Shown here piece by piece: positions 35,866-44,964 of a stretch of DNA of 64,000 nucleotides; position 1 is the stretch's first letter; the number at the start of each line of letters is the position of its first letter. The notes under the pieces were generated by a model. The model made no database searches. It was not told the DNA's origin and saw nothing but the letters and a program-made list of their open reading frames with translations. A program made the position numbers and the translations under genes. The stretch comes from Methanosphaera sp. (GTDB taxonomy: Archaea; Methanobacteriota; Methanobacteria; Methanobacteriales; Methanobacteriaceae). The stretch spans positions 4,602-68,601 of the forward strand of contig JAFRMD010000089.1 in the NCBI GenBank assembly GCA_017430835.1. Reading direction: 5' to 3'.

Positions 35866-36513
35866 TTGAAACTTAGAATTTTAGCTCCAGTTTTTTTAAT
35901 ATTGGCAATAGTATGCATAGCATTATTTTTTATAAAGGCACCAACGTATATTACAGAAAATGGTGATATGAAACATTTTGAAGATAATGATTTGTCATTT
36001 GATTTTAGTAAAAATTGGACGGTATATGATTATGATGATGCTTTAAAAACACTATTCTTGTCAGGAAGTCCTAACACTCTTATAATTAATCCGGGAGATA
36101 GTTCACAATACAGTTACTATGAGGGTGATATGAACGAATTAACGGATAATGGAACTGCCGTAATTAATACGAGTTCAACTAATGCGTTTGATGTGGCAAT
36201 TGTAAAAACTGAAATTACAAAACATGATTCATTACCTGAAGGTATTACTCTTGATAATGCGTATAAATCAGATAGTTTGTACAAGTTGATGGATGGATCT
36301 GGACAGTTAATATTAACTGGAGATTCAGAGTTGGAGATTGATGGTAAAAAAGCACACCAGTTCAATTACACTGTAACTTACACTTCATACACGGATACTT
36401 GGGTAGAACATAATGGTCATTACTTCAGGGTTTTAAGTCAAGCACCAACACAACTGTTTAGTCAAGCAGAACCATACTTTACAAACATAGTAGATACTCT
36501 TAAAATCAAATAA
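35866..36513 (+). CDS. Membrane-anchored extracellular protein, PsbP-like
   Basis: A 215-residue protein with one N-terminal hydrophobic anchor (residues about 3-24) and an extracellular domain of about 180 residues. The domain starts FEDNDLSFDFSKNWTVYD and ends with PYFTNIVDTLKIK, a layout shared with PsbP-like lipid-anchored proteins of unknown role in methanogens. There is no lipobox Cys. TTG 35866 (MKLRILAPVF) is preferred since GAGGGG at 35853-35858 is then correctly spaced; TTG 35860 is too close. A smaller protein of similar design lies at 38514-38999. Confidence 0.6.
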   Translation: MKLRILAPVFLILAIVCIALFFIKAPTYITENGDMKHFEDNDLSFDFSKNWTVYDYDDALKTLFLSGSPNTLIINPGDSSQYSYYEGDMNELTDNGTAVINTSSTNAFDVAIVKTEITKHDSLPEGITLDNAYKSDSLYKLMDGSGQLILTGDSELEIDGKKAHQFNYTVTYTSYTDTWVEHNGHYFRVLSQAPTQLFSQAEPYFTNIVDTLKIK

Positions 36514-36903
36514 GGGATATCTAATTCTTTTTTTAAATTCTTTTTTGATGTATTTTGTTGAAAATTATTGTCATGAATATGATTGGTTTCTTATTGTATT
36601 CTTATTAAACTTCCTTTTTTGGTTTTTAAATCGATTTTGTTACTTCACTATTTAATCTTTAATATAAATGGGGCATATTTTTTTTTAATATGGAGATACT
36701 CTGTATCCGTTGCATTTCTATCAGAATAATAATATCTTTTGTAGCAGTTCTAAGGGCATAAAGATTCGATTAGGCTTTAGGTTACAAACTGCTTATAAAA
36801 TCAGATGATGGATGTGAAATGTCATGTTATTCATTCTAACATGGTGTTAATTTTATTGATAAATTCTGGTAGTGGATGTTAAACTGTTCAAGAGTTTATG
36901 TGT
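36514..36903. other. Intergenic region with one hairpin and no supported gene
   Basis: About 390 bp between convergent genes, slightly less AT-rich in its second half (about 36700-36890) than other gaps. I find no frame or RNA I can name. One hairpin (36821-36845) is listed separately. Confidence 0.4.
36821..36845 (-). terminator. Hairpin downstream of the MFS transporter gene
   Basis: CATGTTA (36823-36829) and TAACATG (36837-36843) form a perfect stem around TTCATTC, extendable by two G-U pairs. It lies about 60 bp past the stop of the minus-strand transporter gene. No strong U-run follows, so the terminator role is tentative. Confidence 0.3.
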
Positions 36904-38304
36904 TTAAATTGATTTTTCAATTTTATCCTTATCATCAATATATATGATGGTTAGTATTAGCATGATAACATGAAGGATAAGCATGATTAGTGAAGTTTGA
37001 TTGAATGCAGTTACTGATGTGGTATTGTGGCCTATGCTACCTCCTGCTAAGATAGCTACTGTAACAACTACCATTGATGATCCGATTGCGGCAAAAATCT
37101 GTCTTAATGTATTGTTGACTGCTGTTCCATCCTCAACTTTATCTGATACCATGGTCAAAGTCCATGTTGTAGCAGGCATCAGAGCCAGACCTGTACCAAT
37201 ATAACGGATTGATTGGGTTATAGTCAAAAATTCAAAGGAGGAATCCTGAGTATAGAACATCATTGTTGCAAATCCTATTATTGAAATGATACATCCCAAA
37301 ATTAGGACTTTTTTGATTCCTATTTTATTTGTAAGTAATGGACCTATGATATTGAAGATGATTATTAATAATCCTCCAGGTAGGAGTACTGTTGCTGAAA
37401 AAATTGCTGAATTATAAGCTATGCCTTGAATGAATATTGGGAGTAGTCCAGTGCATCCATTTAAACATGAAAATAGGATGCAGATAAATATTGTTCCCAC
37501 TAGGAAATATTTGTTTTTAAGTATGGATAAGTTTATCAAAGGTTTTTCTAATTTTGTTTGACGTTTTACAAACAAGGTTAATGTTATTATTCCAATGATT
37601 ATTGGCAGTATTACAAGGTAATGTGTAAATCCATAATCTGCAACATTTGTAAAACCAAGCATTATGCCGGCACATCCAATTATTGACAATACAACTGATA
37701 AATAGTCAAGAGGATAGTCTTCAGTTGGGGTATTGTCTTTTACAAATATTATGCCTAAGATTAAAAGAATTATTGTAGATATTGTGAAAAATGAGAACAA
37801 TTCTCTCCAGCCATATAAGGCTATGACATACCCTCCTAAAAATGAACCTATTACGGGGGCTATGGCGATAACCAAACCATATAGTCCCATATAAGTCTGC
37901 CATTTTTCTTCACTGATGGTTTTAAGCAGTAAAATCTGAACATATGGCATTATAATTCCGTTTCCTATTGCCTGAAGAATTCTACCTATAATCAAAACAA
38001 TCATGGAAGTTGAAAAATAACATATGATTGATCCTAAGAGAAATATAAATAATGAAAAGTAGAATATTGCTTTTGCACTGAATCTGCGTGATATGTAAGC
38101 ACTTAATGGAATCATAACTCCTACAACAAGTAGAAACGCTGAATATGACCATTGTGCTTGTGTTGAAGAGACAGAAAAGTCATTCATCAAATAAACGAAA
38201 CCTGTTGTAATAATTGATTGAGCTATGCATACTAAGCTTGAAGCTAAAATAAACAAAATCAGTAATTGCATCTTATTGTTTAATTTAATATTCATTTTTT
38301 TCAT
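36904..38304 (-). CDS. MFS multidrug exporter, DHA2 (14-helix) family
   Basis: A 466-residue transporter with about 14 membrane helices. The first helices carry SSLVCIAQSIITTGFVYLMN, a DFSVSSTQAQWSYSAFLLV segment and IGRILQAIGNGIIMPYVQIL, matching the EmrB/QacA type (motif A-like loop ISRRFSAKAIF, motif C-like GLVIAIAPVIGSFLGGYV). Such proteins expel hydrophobic compounds in exchange for protons. The substrate is not predictable. It stands alone, with a 209 bp gap upstream and no adjacent regulator. Confidence 0.88.
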   Translation of the reverse strand: MKKMNIKLNNKMQLLILFILASSLVCIAQSIITTGFVYLMNDFSVSSTQAQWSYSAFLLVVGVMIPLSAYISRRFSAKAIFYFSLFIFLLGSIICYFSTSMIVLIIGRILQAIGNGIIMPYVQILLLKTISEEKWQTYMGLYGLVIAIAPVIGSFLGGYVIALYGWRELFSFFTISTIILLILGIIFVKDNTPTEDYPLDYLSVVLSIIGCAGIMLGFTNVADYGFTHYLVILPIIIGIITLTLFVKRQTKLEKPLINLSILKNKYFLVGTIFICILFSCLNGCTGLLPIFIQGIAYNSAIFSATVLLPGGLLIIIFNIIGPLLTNKIGIKKVLILGCIISIIGFATMMFYTQDSSFEFLTITQSIRYIGTGLALMPATTWTLTMVSDKVEDGTAVNNTLRQIFAAIGSSMVVVTVAILAGGSIGHNTTSVTAFNQTSLIMLILHVIMLILTIIYIDDKDKIEKSI

Positions 38305-38513
38305 TCCATTGTTGTAATTGTTTTTATGTTATGAATATTATTTATTATTTTTGATTTTTCGAAAGATAGTTTAAAGCAAATTAAATGAATGGGCGATTTG
38401 CATGTTTTAAATAGTTAACCCCTTTAATAAAGTTATTCCATCTATGAAAACTTTATTTAAAAAAGTAAATGTATGTATTTATTTTTCTAATAAATACTTT
38501 TCAAAATTTTAGT

Positions 38514-38999
38514 CTATTTTTCTATTGAATTTACTATGAAGTTGATGTCTTTTTCTACATGTGATGGTGTGTTTTTGGTTTGGGCATAGTAAATTTGGTT
38601 TTTGTTAGTAAACCAGTATCTTGTTGTCGTAGTGATATTATTATCCTTATCAAGTTTTTGTGTTGTTGTTTTATTTCCTGTAATATTGTTTCCATAATTG
38701 TAATCTTCTTGTGAAACATTAACATTATCCTTTACTTTATCTTCAAATAGCGTTAATGCTGTTTCCATATCAGTTGCATTAACCGGTTCATATATAGTGA
38801 TTACATGATTTTTGTCATAGTCTTTGATTGTAACACTATGATTTGTAGTATTAGTAATACGATAGCCATCAGGCACTTCAAATGTAGCATAATCCATATT
38901 AACTTTTTGCCTGTTAATAGGTGATGGATTAGTGGATAATAGTAGAATTGCAAGTATTACTAATACTATTATTATCAGTAAATAATTTTTCTTTTTCAT
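38514..38999 (-). CDS. Small membrane-anchored extracellular protein of unknown function
   Basis: 161 residues: a basic start (MKKKNYLL), a hydrophobic anchor (about 5-24), then a polar extracellular domain rich in Asn and Thr (YGNNITGNKTTTQKL), ending in FIVNSIEK. The layout, with a start like VNMDYATFEVPDGYRITNTT and a helix at the end, resembles the PsbP-like protein at 35866-36513 and other methanogen surface proteins with a DUF-type fold. Several N-x-S/T sites could be glycosylated. Monocistronic; function unknown. Confidence 0.6.
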   Translation of the reverse strand: MKKKNYLLIIIVLVILAILLLSTNPSPINRQKVNMDYATFEVPDGYRITNTTNHSVTIKDYDKNHVITIYEPVNATDMETALTLFEDKVKDNVNVSQEDYNYGNNITGNKTTTQKLDKDNNITTTTRYWFTNKNQIYYAQTKNTPSHVEKDINFIVNSIEK

Positions 39000-39279
39000 A
39001 ATATTTTTTCTCCTTGATAGTTACTCTTTTATAGGATTATTTATATTAATTTTTCTTTAAATTTATGTAATACGTTATTTTTTTAGGAAAAATGTGGTCA
39101 ATTTGTATACTTGTTTACTTTTTGATTTAATTATTGACTCTACAATTAGTTTCAATATTCTTTGAATTTTTTGTTTTCAAGTTATGATATTGTGTTTAGA
39201 TACAACGGTGATATCTTAATATTTTTATTTAAGGAAGGATAATATATTAATTAGTTAATTATTATGAAGAGTTAATAAA

Positions 39280-39543
39280 ATGGATGATAAATTAGAAAGA
39301 ATTTTCATAAACTTTGCTGATGGCCATGAGGATTCCCTTAAACAGATGGGTTTATCTAAGGAAGAATTTATAGAACAAGCTAATCAGTGGAGTGCTACAG
39401 AGGAAGGTAAGTTGGAGATTCAAAAGTTTATTTTAACACAGGAAATTAAAGAATTGAAAGAACAGGTTACTTCTTTAAATGATTCTATTAGTAAAAAAGA
39501 AGAATCTATTAAGGAAATTGATGAGGAAATTAGTAAGTTGTAG
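39280..39543 (+). CDS. Small coiled-coil protein of unknown function
   Basis: An 87-residue protein. The first half is acidic and amphipathic (MDDKLERIFINFADGHEDSL, then MGLSKEEFIEQANQWSATEE). The second half is a regular coiled coil (QEIKELKEQVTSLNDSISK and onward to KEIDEEISKL). GAAGAGTT lies just before the ATG. The AbrB-like gene starts nine bases after its stop, so the two are surely cotranscribed; one could bind or multimerise the other. I do not recognise the family. Confidence 0.65.
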   Translation: MDDKLERIFINFADGHEDSLKQMGLSKEEFIEQANQWSATEEGKLEIQKFILTQEIKELKEQVTSLNDSISKKEESIKEIDEEISKL

Positions 39544-39552
39544 GTGTTTATA

Positions 39553-39747
39553 ATGGTTGAATTAAAGTATAAAAGAAAAGTTAGACGTGAAGATAATGAT
39601 GAAAACAAGCCGATGTATGTGGCTATTCCTGATGAAATTGTTGAAGCTTACGGATTTCATGATGGGGATGTAGTTGAATGGTCTTTCACTATTAACTGTA
39701 AAAATCAGAAAGTTCTTACTTTAACTTATGAGTATAAGGGTTTCTAA
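39553..39747 (+). CDS. AbrB/SpoVT-like small protein
   Basis: A 64-residue protein whose centre, KPMYVAIPDEIVEAYGFHDG followed by DVVEWSF, follows the swapped-hairpin AbrB pattern (x-V-x-IP-x-E-I-x-x-x-x-G-x-x-x-GD-x-V-E). AbrB proteins bind DNA as dimers or tetramers. The basic N-terminus (ELKYKRKVRRED) could contact DNA. I place the start at ATG 39553 with AGGTG at 39541-39545 as ribosome binding site. It lies just before the heavy-metal ATPase and its repeat-studded promoter, so it is one candidate for the protein that binds there; this is speculation. Confidence 0.6.
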   Translation: MVELKYKRKVRREDNDENKPMYVAIPDEIVEAYGFHDGDVVEWSFTINCKNQKVLTLTYEYKGF

Positions 39748-39776
39748 TTTTTATTTACTATTTTTTTTAAAACGTG

Positions 39777-39873
39777 AGTATTACTTTTTTTATATGTACT
39801 ATTTAAAGTAGTATTACTAATGTATTACTTTTTAGTAAATTCCTTTATATACTAGTATTACTAAAGTATTACT
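39777..39873 (+). promoter_or_regulatory. Helically phased array of AGTATTACT elements before the metal ATPase
   Basis: AGTATTACT occurs at 39777, 39810, 39854 and 39865, with a one-mismatch copy (TGTATTACT) at 39821. The start-to-start distances are 33, 11, 33 and 11 bp, all multiples of 11, so every copy faces the same side of the helix. Two copies extend to the palindrome TAGTA-T-TACTA (39809-39819 and 39853-39863). The TATA element (TATATAAAA, about 39888-39895) follows. This looks like cooperative binding sites for a regulator, presumably metal-responsive. Confidence 0.65.
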
Positions 39874-39907
39874 ATAAACTTAATACTATATAAAAGAGGT
39901 AATACAA

Positions 39908-41869
39908 TTGAACAAACTACAAAAAATAATAAGCATCCTAGAAGGACTAAAAATGACGATCGTGGGCGGAATATTCCTTTTGATAAGTTTATTTTTTGTA
40001 TTAACAGGAACGCCGATACCACAATATATGGATCCGGCATGGGTGACCGTATTTATCTGTGGTATTCCATTAGTATATTTAGCACTCACGAGACTCATAT
40101 ATGAACATTGGATTTCCTCTGCACTGCTAATTGTAATGGCAATGGTAGCATCGATTATGATTGGTGAAATATTTGCAGCGGGAGAAGTAACCTTTATTAT
40201 GGCACTTGGTGCACTATTAGAGGAATACACGGTGGAAAGATCAAAACGTGGACTAAAAGATTTAATAAATCTTAAACCAGAAAAAGGTAGATTAATCATA
40301 AATGAAAATGGACAAACGATAGAAAAAGATGTACAGGCAAAAGACATACAAATGGGAGACGTATTAAGAGTACTTCCAGGTGAAAAAATACCTGTAGATG
40401 GAGTAATAATCAGTGGGGATACATCAGTAGACCAATCAATTATGACTGGTGAATCATTACCGCTTGATAAGACAGTTGAAGATGAAGTCTTCTCAGGAAC
40501 ATTAAACTTACACGGTGCTATAGATATTAAAGCAACTAAAGTAGGAAAGGATTCTTCTTTAGAAAAACTTATTCGTTTAGTGGAAGAAGCAGACCAGAAA
40601 CAAGCACCTACCCAGAGAATTGCAGATAAATGGGCAACTTGGCTTGTTCCGGTAGCACTTGCCATAGCAATTGGAACATATCTTTTAACTTGGAACATAG
40701 AAAGGGCAGTAACAATTCTTGTGGTATTCTGTCCATGTGCATTAATACTTGCAACTCCAACAGCTATCATGGCAGCTATTGGACAAGCAACAAAACAGGG
40801 AGTACTTATTAAGTCTGGAGAAGCACTTGAAATAATGGGTAATGTTGACACGATAACTTTTGATAAAACCGGTACACTAACATTTGGAAACCTTGAAGTA
40901 TCAGATATTGTTCCATTAGTGGGTGATATTTCAAAAGAAGAATTAACTAAGTATGTAACCGTTTCTGAAGTTAAATCAGAACATCCTATCGGTAAAGCAG
41001 TGGTTAAATATAGTAATGACAATGGTAAAGATTATGGACAGCCTGATTCTTTTGAAATGATTCCAGGTAAAGGGGTTAAAATAAGCTTTGAAGATAAAAC
41101 AATTCTGTCCGGTACTACAAGGTTTATGGAAGACAATAATATGGAAGTGAATGATAAATGCCATAAAGAATTGGATTTACTTAGAGATGAGGGAAAAGCT
41201 TCTATTGTTGTTTCAATGAATGATAGAATAATTGGTGTTGTAGGTTTATCTGATGTACTTAGACAAAATGCTTCTGAAGTTGTAAGAACTCTTAAGGATG
41301 ATCTTCAAACCAATGTGGAATTATTAACAGGTGATAATCAAAAGGCTGCAAATTACTTTGCTTCACAGGTTGGAATTAGTGATATTCATTCAGAATTGTT
41401 ACCTGAAAATAAGGTTGAAATTGTCGAACAGTTAAAATCTGAAGGTAAAAAGGTTTGTATGATAGGTGATGGAGTAAATGATGCTCCAGCACTTAAAACT
41501 GCTGATGTCAGTGTAGCTATGGGTGGTATGGGTAGTGATATTGCAATTGAAGCAGCGGATATTGCTCTTCTAGGTGATGATATTGAAAAGTTACCATATC
41601 TCAAAAGATTATCAAATGCTACATTGTTTACTATTCATTTAAGTATTACAATTTCAATGCTTATTAATGCAGTTGCTATTGTTTGTTCCGTTTTAGGATT
41701 ACTTAATCCTATTACTGGAGCTTTAGTGCATAATATCGGATCTTGTGCGGTTGTAATGCTTGCAGCATCACTTTATGATAGGGACTTTTCAAAGTATGTA
41801 ATTTCAAATAGTGAAGTTAATGAAGAATCAGGTAGTTCTAAGATGGCAACTCCTATTGTTTCTAAATAA
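39908..41869 (+). CDS. P1B-type heavy-metal-transporting ATPase
   Basis: A 653-residue metal pump that probably exports a transition metal. Visible: about six to eight membrane helices, TGES (about 180), the intramembrane metal site CPC (about 275-277), the phosphorylated Asp in FDKTGTLTFGN (about 319), SEHPIGKA (about 357, the HP motif), and GDGVNDAPALKTAD (about 520). The last helix has HNIGSCAVVMLAASL. There is no N-terminal HMA or CxxC domain. CPC fits Cu(I) or Zn/Cd groups; the last helix does not decide between them. The start is TTG 39908 with GAGGTAAT upstream. The promoter has a phased repeat array, suggesting metal-induced expression. Confidence 0.9.
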   Translation: MNKLQKIISILEGLKMTIVGGIFLLISLFFVLTGTPIPQYMDPAWVTVFICGIPLVYLALTRLIYEHWISSALLIVMAMVASIMIGEIFAAGEVTFIMALGALLEEYTVERSKRGLKDLINLKPEKGRLIINENGQTIEKDVQAKDIQMGDVLRVLPGEKIPVDGVIISGDTSVDQSIMTGESLPLDKTVEDEVFSGTLNLHGAIDIKATKVGKDSSLEKLIRLVEEADQKQAPTQRIADKWATWLVPVALAIAIGTYLLTWNIERAVTILVVFCPCALILATPTAIMAAIGQATKQGVLIKSGEALEIMGNVDTITFDKTGTLTFGNLEVSDIVPLVGDISKEELTKYVTVSEVKSEHPIGKAVVKYSNDNGKDYGQPDSFEMIPGKGVKISFEDKTILSGTTRFMEDNNMEVNDKCHKELDLLRDEGKASIVVSMNDRIIGVVGLSDVLRQNASEVVRTLKDDLQTNVELLTGDNQKAANYFASQVGISDIHSELLPENKVEIVEQLKSEGKKVCMIGDGVNDAPALKTADVSVAMGGMGSDIAIEAADIALLGDDIEKLPYLKRLSNATLFTIHLSITISMLINAVAIVCSVLGLLNPITGALVHNIGSCAVVMLAASLYDRDFSKYVISNSEVNEESGSSKMATPIVSK

Positions 41870-42606
41870 TTTCTATTTTTTTACTCTTTTTTTTATACAT
41901 TTTTCATTCATATATTTTATTTGCTACTTGTGAATTCTAGTTCTTATTTAGTGAACTTTTAACATTTTTATTTCTCATTTTAGGAACAGTTATTTATCTT
42001 TTTGTGAACATTATACGAACTAAAAAAATATCAAAATCACATTTTTGGAACTGTTTAAATAGCTTTATTTTCTCTAAATGTTATGAAATTATTAATTCTA
42101 ATCTATTCGGGAAAGCTTTAATCTTTTTTTATTATAAAACCATTTCTTTATCCTTATTTAATTTTTCAATAAAAAAACTGGAAAAAAGTTAAATTTAATA
42201 TTTAAAAGTATATATAATGTTATTTTTAAATATCAATTTATTTATCAGTTTAAAATTTATTAAAAGATTTTAATAGCTAAATAATATGAATTAAACTGTT
42301 ATGTGTTTTTATTTAAATATTTTTTTAAATTAATTATTTTTTTGTATTTATTTTTACATGATTTCATATGATAATTAATATTTAATTAAAGGATTAAACA
42401 TAAATAATTTTAATTACAAATGTCATTATTATACAATGTTTAAATATTTTTTATTTTTTATTATCTAATGTTTTTATATAAGTATCATATTAAATAATAG
42501 TATCATTATAAAAATTTTTAGAAACACGAAATATGAAACAATAAAATGTCAATATTTCATAAAATATAAAATTTTTAATATTTTGTATAATCATTGGAGA
42601 TCATGT
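41870..42606. other. Long AT-rich intergenic region before the DUF3100-like genes
   Basis: About 740 bp with no supported gene. A 62-codon frame at 42004-42192 is low-complexity and lacks a ribosome binding site. Near the right end AGTATCAT occurs twice, 18 bp apart (42481 and 42499), and GAAATAT/ATATTTC arms around 42529-42560 could fold; these may belong to the promoter and leader of the next gene. Confidence 0.45.
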
Positions 42607-43497
42607 ATGTCCGTTGAAAACAAGTATAATTCGGATATGGAGGATTTGGGTGACGCGTGTAAGGATTATAAACTTCATTTAACTGTTTTATTTTCTATCA
42701 TTATAGCTGAATATATCGGAGTTATTACACTAGATATTGCAGGGGTAAACATAGTTCTTATGCCTTTATTATATTCCTTAGTGTTAGCAATAGCATTTTA
42801 TATTGCAAAGCCATTCACATGGATATCTGAAAAGCAATCTGAAGAATCTTCTGCCATTATGATGTTACTGGTTGGACCATTACTTGTGAAATTGGCAATA
42901 GCAAGTGGTCAAAATTTACAAGTAATCTTTGACGTTGGAGCAGCAATCATTCTAGAACAATTAGGTAACTTCGGAACAATATTTATAGGTTTACCAATAG
43001 CATTACTACTCGGATTTAAAAGAGAAGCAATTGGTATGACAAGTTCAATTTGTCGAGAACCACAAATGGCAGTTGTAATGGATAGGTATGGATTCACATC
43101 ACCGGAAACAAGAGGTTTCTTCACAGTATTCCTTATAGGAACAGTACTGGGAACACCATTTATCAGTATAATGGCCAGTGTCCTTGTTTATATTATTCCG
43201 TTACATCCATATGCTTATGGAATGGCTTGTGGTATCGGCAGTGCCAGTATGAATGCAGCGGCAGTTGCATCACTATCAGCCATATACCCAAACCTTGCAG
43301 TTCAATTAGAAGCATTTAGTGGTATGGCTAATCTTATCGCTATGGTTACAGGAATGTACGTGTATATATTTGCAGCAATACCTTTAACAGAAAAACTGTA
43401 TGATATTCTTGAGCCAATATTTTCTAAAATTGTTAAAGAAGAAGAAGTTAATCTTATGGAAGAGGAAAGTGTAGATGAAGTCGAAATTATCAATTAA
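42607..43497 (+). CDS. DUF3100-like polytopic membrane protein, copy 1
   Basis: A 296-residue protein with eight to nine membrane helices. The core VGPLLVKLAIASGQNLQVIF, then LEQLGNFGTIFIGLPIALLL and GFKREAIGMTSSICREPQMA, is typical of DUF3100 proteins, thought to be transporters but without a known substrate. The tail is acidic and cytoplasmic (KEEEVNLMEEESVDEVE). The start is ATG 42607 because GGAGATC at 42596-42602 is the ribosome binding site. The next gene overlaps its end by 23 bp, and a second copy follows at 44036, so the three likely form one system. Confidence 0.75.
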   Translation: MSVENKYNSDMEDLGDACKDYKLHLTVLFSIIIAEYIGVITLDIAGVNIVLMPLLYSLVLAIAFYIAKPFTWISEKQSEESSAIMMLLVGPLLVKLAIASGQNLQVIFDVGAAIILEQLGNFGTIFIGLPIALLLGFKREAIGMTSSICREPQMAVVMDRYGFTSPETRGFFTVFLIGTVLGTPFISIMASVLVYIIPLHPYAYGMACGIGSASMNAAAVASLSAIYPNLAVQLEAFSGMANLIAMVTGMYVYIFAAIPLTEKLYDILEPIFSKIVKEEEVNLMEEESVDEVEIIN

Positions 43498-43945
43498 TAT
43501 GGTTTTACAGTGGATTGGAATCTTGCTATTGTTTTCTGTCATGTCAGCAATAGGAAATTGGGTTGGATTTCAATATCCATTCCAGGAATCATTAATGGGA
43601 ATGTTTATTCTATGTTTCATTTCTCTAATCGGTTTAATCGTTGAGAAATTATTGCCATTCGATAATATTCCCGCAATTATTTATATAAGTTTAATAGGTC
43701 TTTTTGTAGCATTACCATGGTGTCCACTTGCCGAACCCATCATTTACTACACGTCAAGGGTGGACTTAGTATGTTTAACAACAGTACTCTTAGCTTATGC
43801 CGGTGTAGCAATGGGTAAAGATTTAGGCAGTTTCAAGAAGGTAGGACTAAGAGGTATAGTAGTTACATTTGCCGTAATATTTGGAACTTATCTAGGTTCA
43901 GCAGTAATAGCTCAAATAGCTCTAATGTATACAGGGATGATTTAA
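43475..43945 (+). CDS. Small polytopic membrane protein, partner of the DUF3100-like protein
   Basis: 156 residues with about five hydrophobic helices (about 8-28, 37-56, 65-85, 98-116, 128-152), including PFQESLMGMFILCFISLIGL and the loop LPWCPLAEPIIYYTSRVDLV. It overlaps the DUF3100-like gene by 23 bp, which means tight translational coupling and suggests a two-component membrane complex. The Met start has GAGGAAAG in front. I do not recognise the family with certainty. Confidence 0.7.
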   Translation: MKSKLSINMVLQWIGILLLFSVMSAIGNWVGFQYPFQESLMGMFILCFISLIGLIVEKLLPFDNIPAIIYISLIGLFVALPWCPLAEPIIYYTSRVDLVCLTTVLLAYAGVAMGKDLGSFKKVGLRGIVVTFAVIFGTYLGSAVIAQIALMYTGMI

Positions 43946-44035
43946 TTAACAAAAAATTAAATCTTAAAAAACTATTTTTTTTTATTAATTGTTTTATTAA
44001 TCATAAATTATAACATATCTTCAATTGGTTAAAGC

Positions 44036-44854
44036 ATGACACAGCCAGATATTAAAAAAAGATTTTTATATGACTACAAATTACATATTACAATGCTCTT
44101 TGTAATAATTATTTCTTCATATATTGGAGTAATAAGCATACCATTATATGAAGGCTTTAATATAGTAATTTTACCATTCATTATCTCATTATTCTTATCA
44201 ATACTATTCTATATTTCAAAATCAGTAACGTGGATAAAAAAGGAACAGTCAGTTAACTGTAATCGTATGATACTATTATTAATATCTCCGTTAATTGTTA
44301 AATTGGCAGTAGCCAGTGGTCAAAATATCGAACTACTTATTAGTGTAGGGCCAGCATTAATACTCAAGGAACTTGGAAGTATTGGAACCATAATCATAGG
44401 TCTACCAATAGCATTATTATTGGGCTTTAAAAGGGAAGCAATAGGAATGACGAGTTCAATATGTAGAGAACCACAACTTGCAGTTCTTGTTGAAAAATAT
44501 GGTTTCGATTCACAGGAAGTTAAAGGATTTTTCATAGTATACCTAATAGGATTAGTGCTGGGAACAATCTTTATCAGCTTATTAACTAACATATTAGTCT
44601 ACATTATACCATTACATCCATATAGTTATGCTTTGGCAACGGGTATAGGAAGTACCAGTATGAATGTGGCAGCACTAACTTCATTAACTGCAATTTATCC
44701 GGAGCTTTCAAACCAACTGCAAGCATTTAGTGGAATATCAAATATAATTTCAGTAGTATTCAGCATATATGTTTACATATTCATTTCACTTCCAGTAACT
44801 GAAAAGTTATATTATAAATTAGAACCTTATTTTACAAATAAAAAACAGGATTAA
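44036..44854 (+). CDS. DUF3100-like polytopic membrane protein, copy 2
   Basis: A 272-residue paralogue of the protein at 42607. The core is nearly the same (ISPLIVKLAVASGQNIELLI, GLPIALLLGFKREAIGMTSS, ICREPQLAVLVEKYGFDSQE) while the ends differ. It lacks the acidic tail of copy 1. It starts at ATG 44036, 90 bp after the small membrane gene, and may share its transcript. Tandem copies could form a heteromer with the small protein or have diverged in substrate; neither can be decided from sequence. Confidence 0.75.
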   Translation: MTQPDIKKRFLYDYKLHITMLFVIIISSYIGVISIPLYEGFNIVILPFIISLFLSILFYISKSVTWIKKEQSVNCNRMILLLISPLIVKLAVASGQNIELLISVGPALILKELGSIGTIIIGLPIALLLGFKREAIGMTSSICREPQLAVLVEKYGFDSQEVKGFFIVYLIGLVLGTIFISLLTNILVYIIPLHPYSYALATGIGSTSMNVAALTSLTAIYPELSNQLQAFSGISNIISVVFSIYVYIFISLPVTEKLYYKLEPYFTNKKQD

Positions 44855-44964
44855 TAAGAAATAATTGATTTTTTCTATTTTTTTTAATTTTAAATGATTA
44901 ATAAATATAATTATCATAATGAACAAAGAATTAATTGTACATATTAAAAGGAGAATTGAAAAAT

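Noticed and set aside
42004..42192. 62-codon frame in the gap before the DUF3100-like genes
   Set aside because: Composition follows the AT-rich background and no ribosome binding site precedes it.
44855..44964. Thiamine pyrophosphate riboswitch before thiM
   Set aside because: The leader is short and AT-rich, and I could not find the conserved CUGAGA/ACYUGA-type elements.
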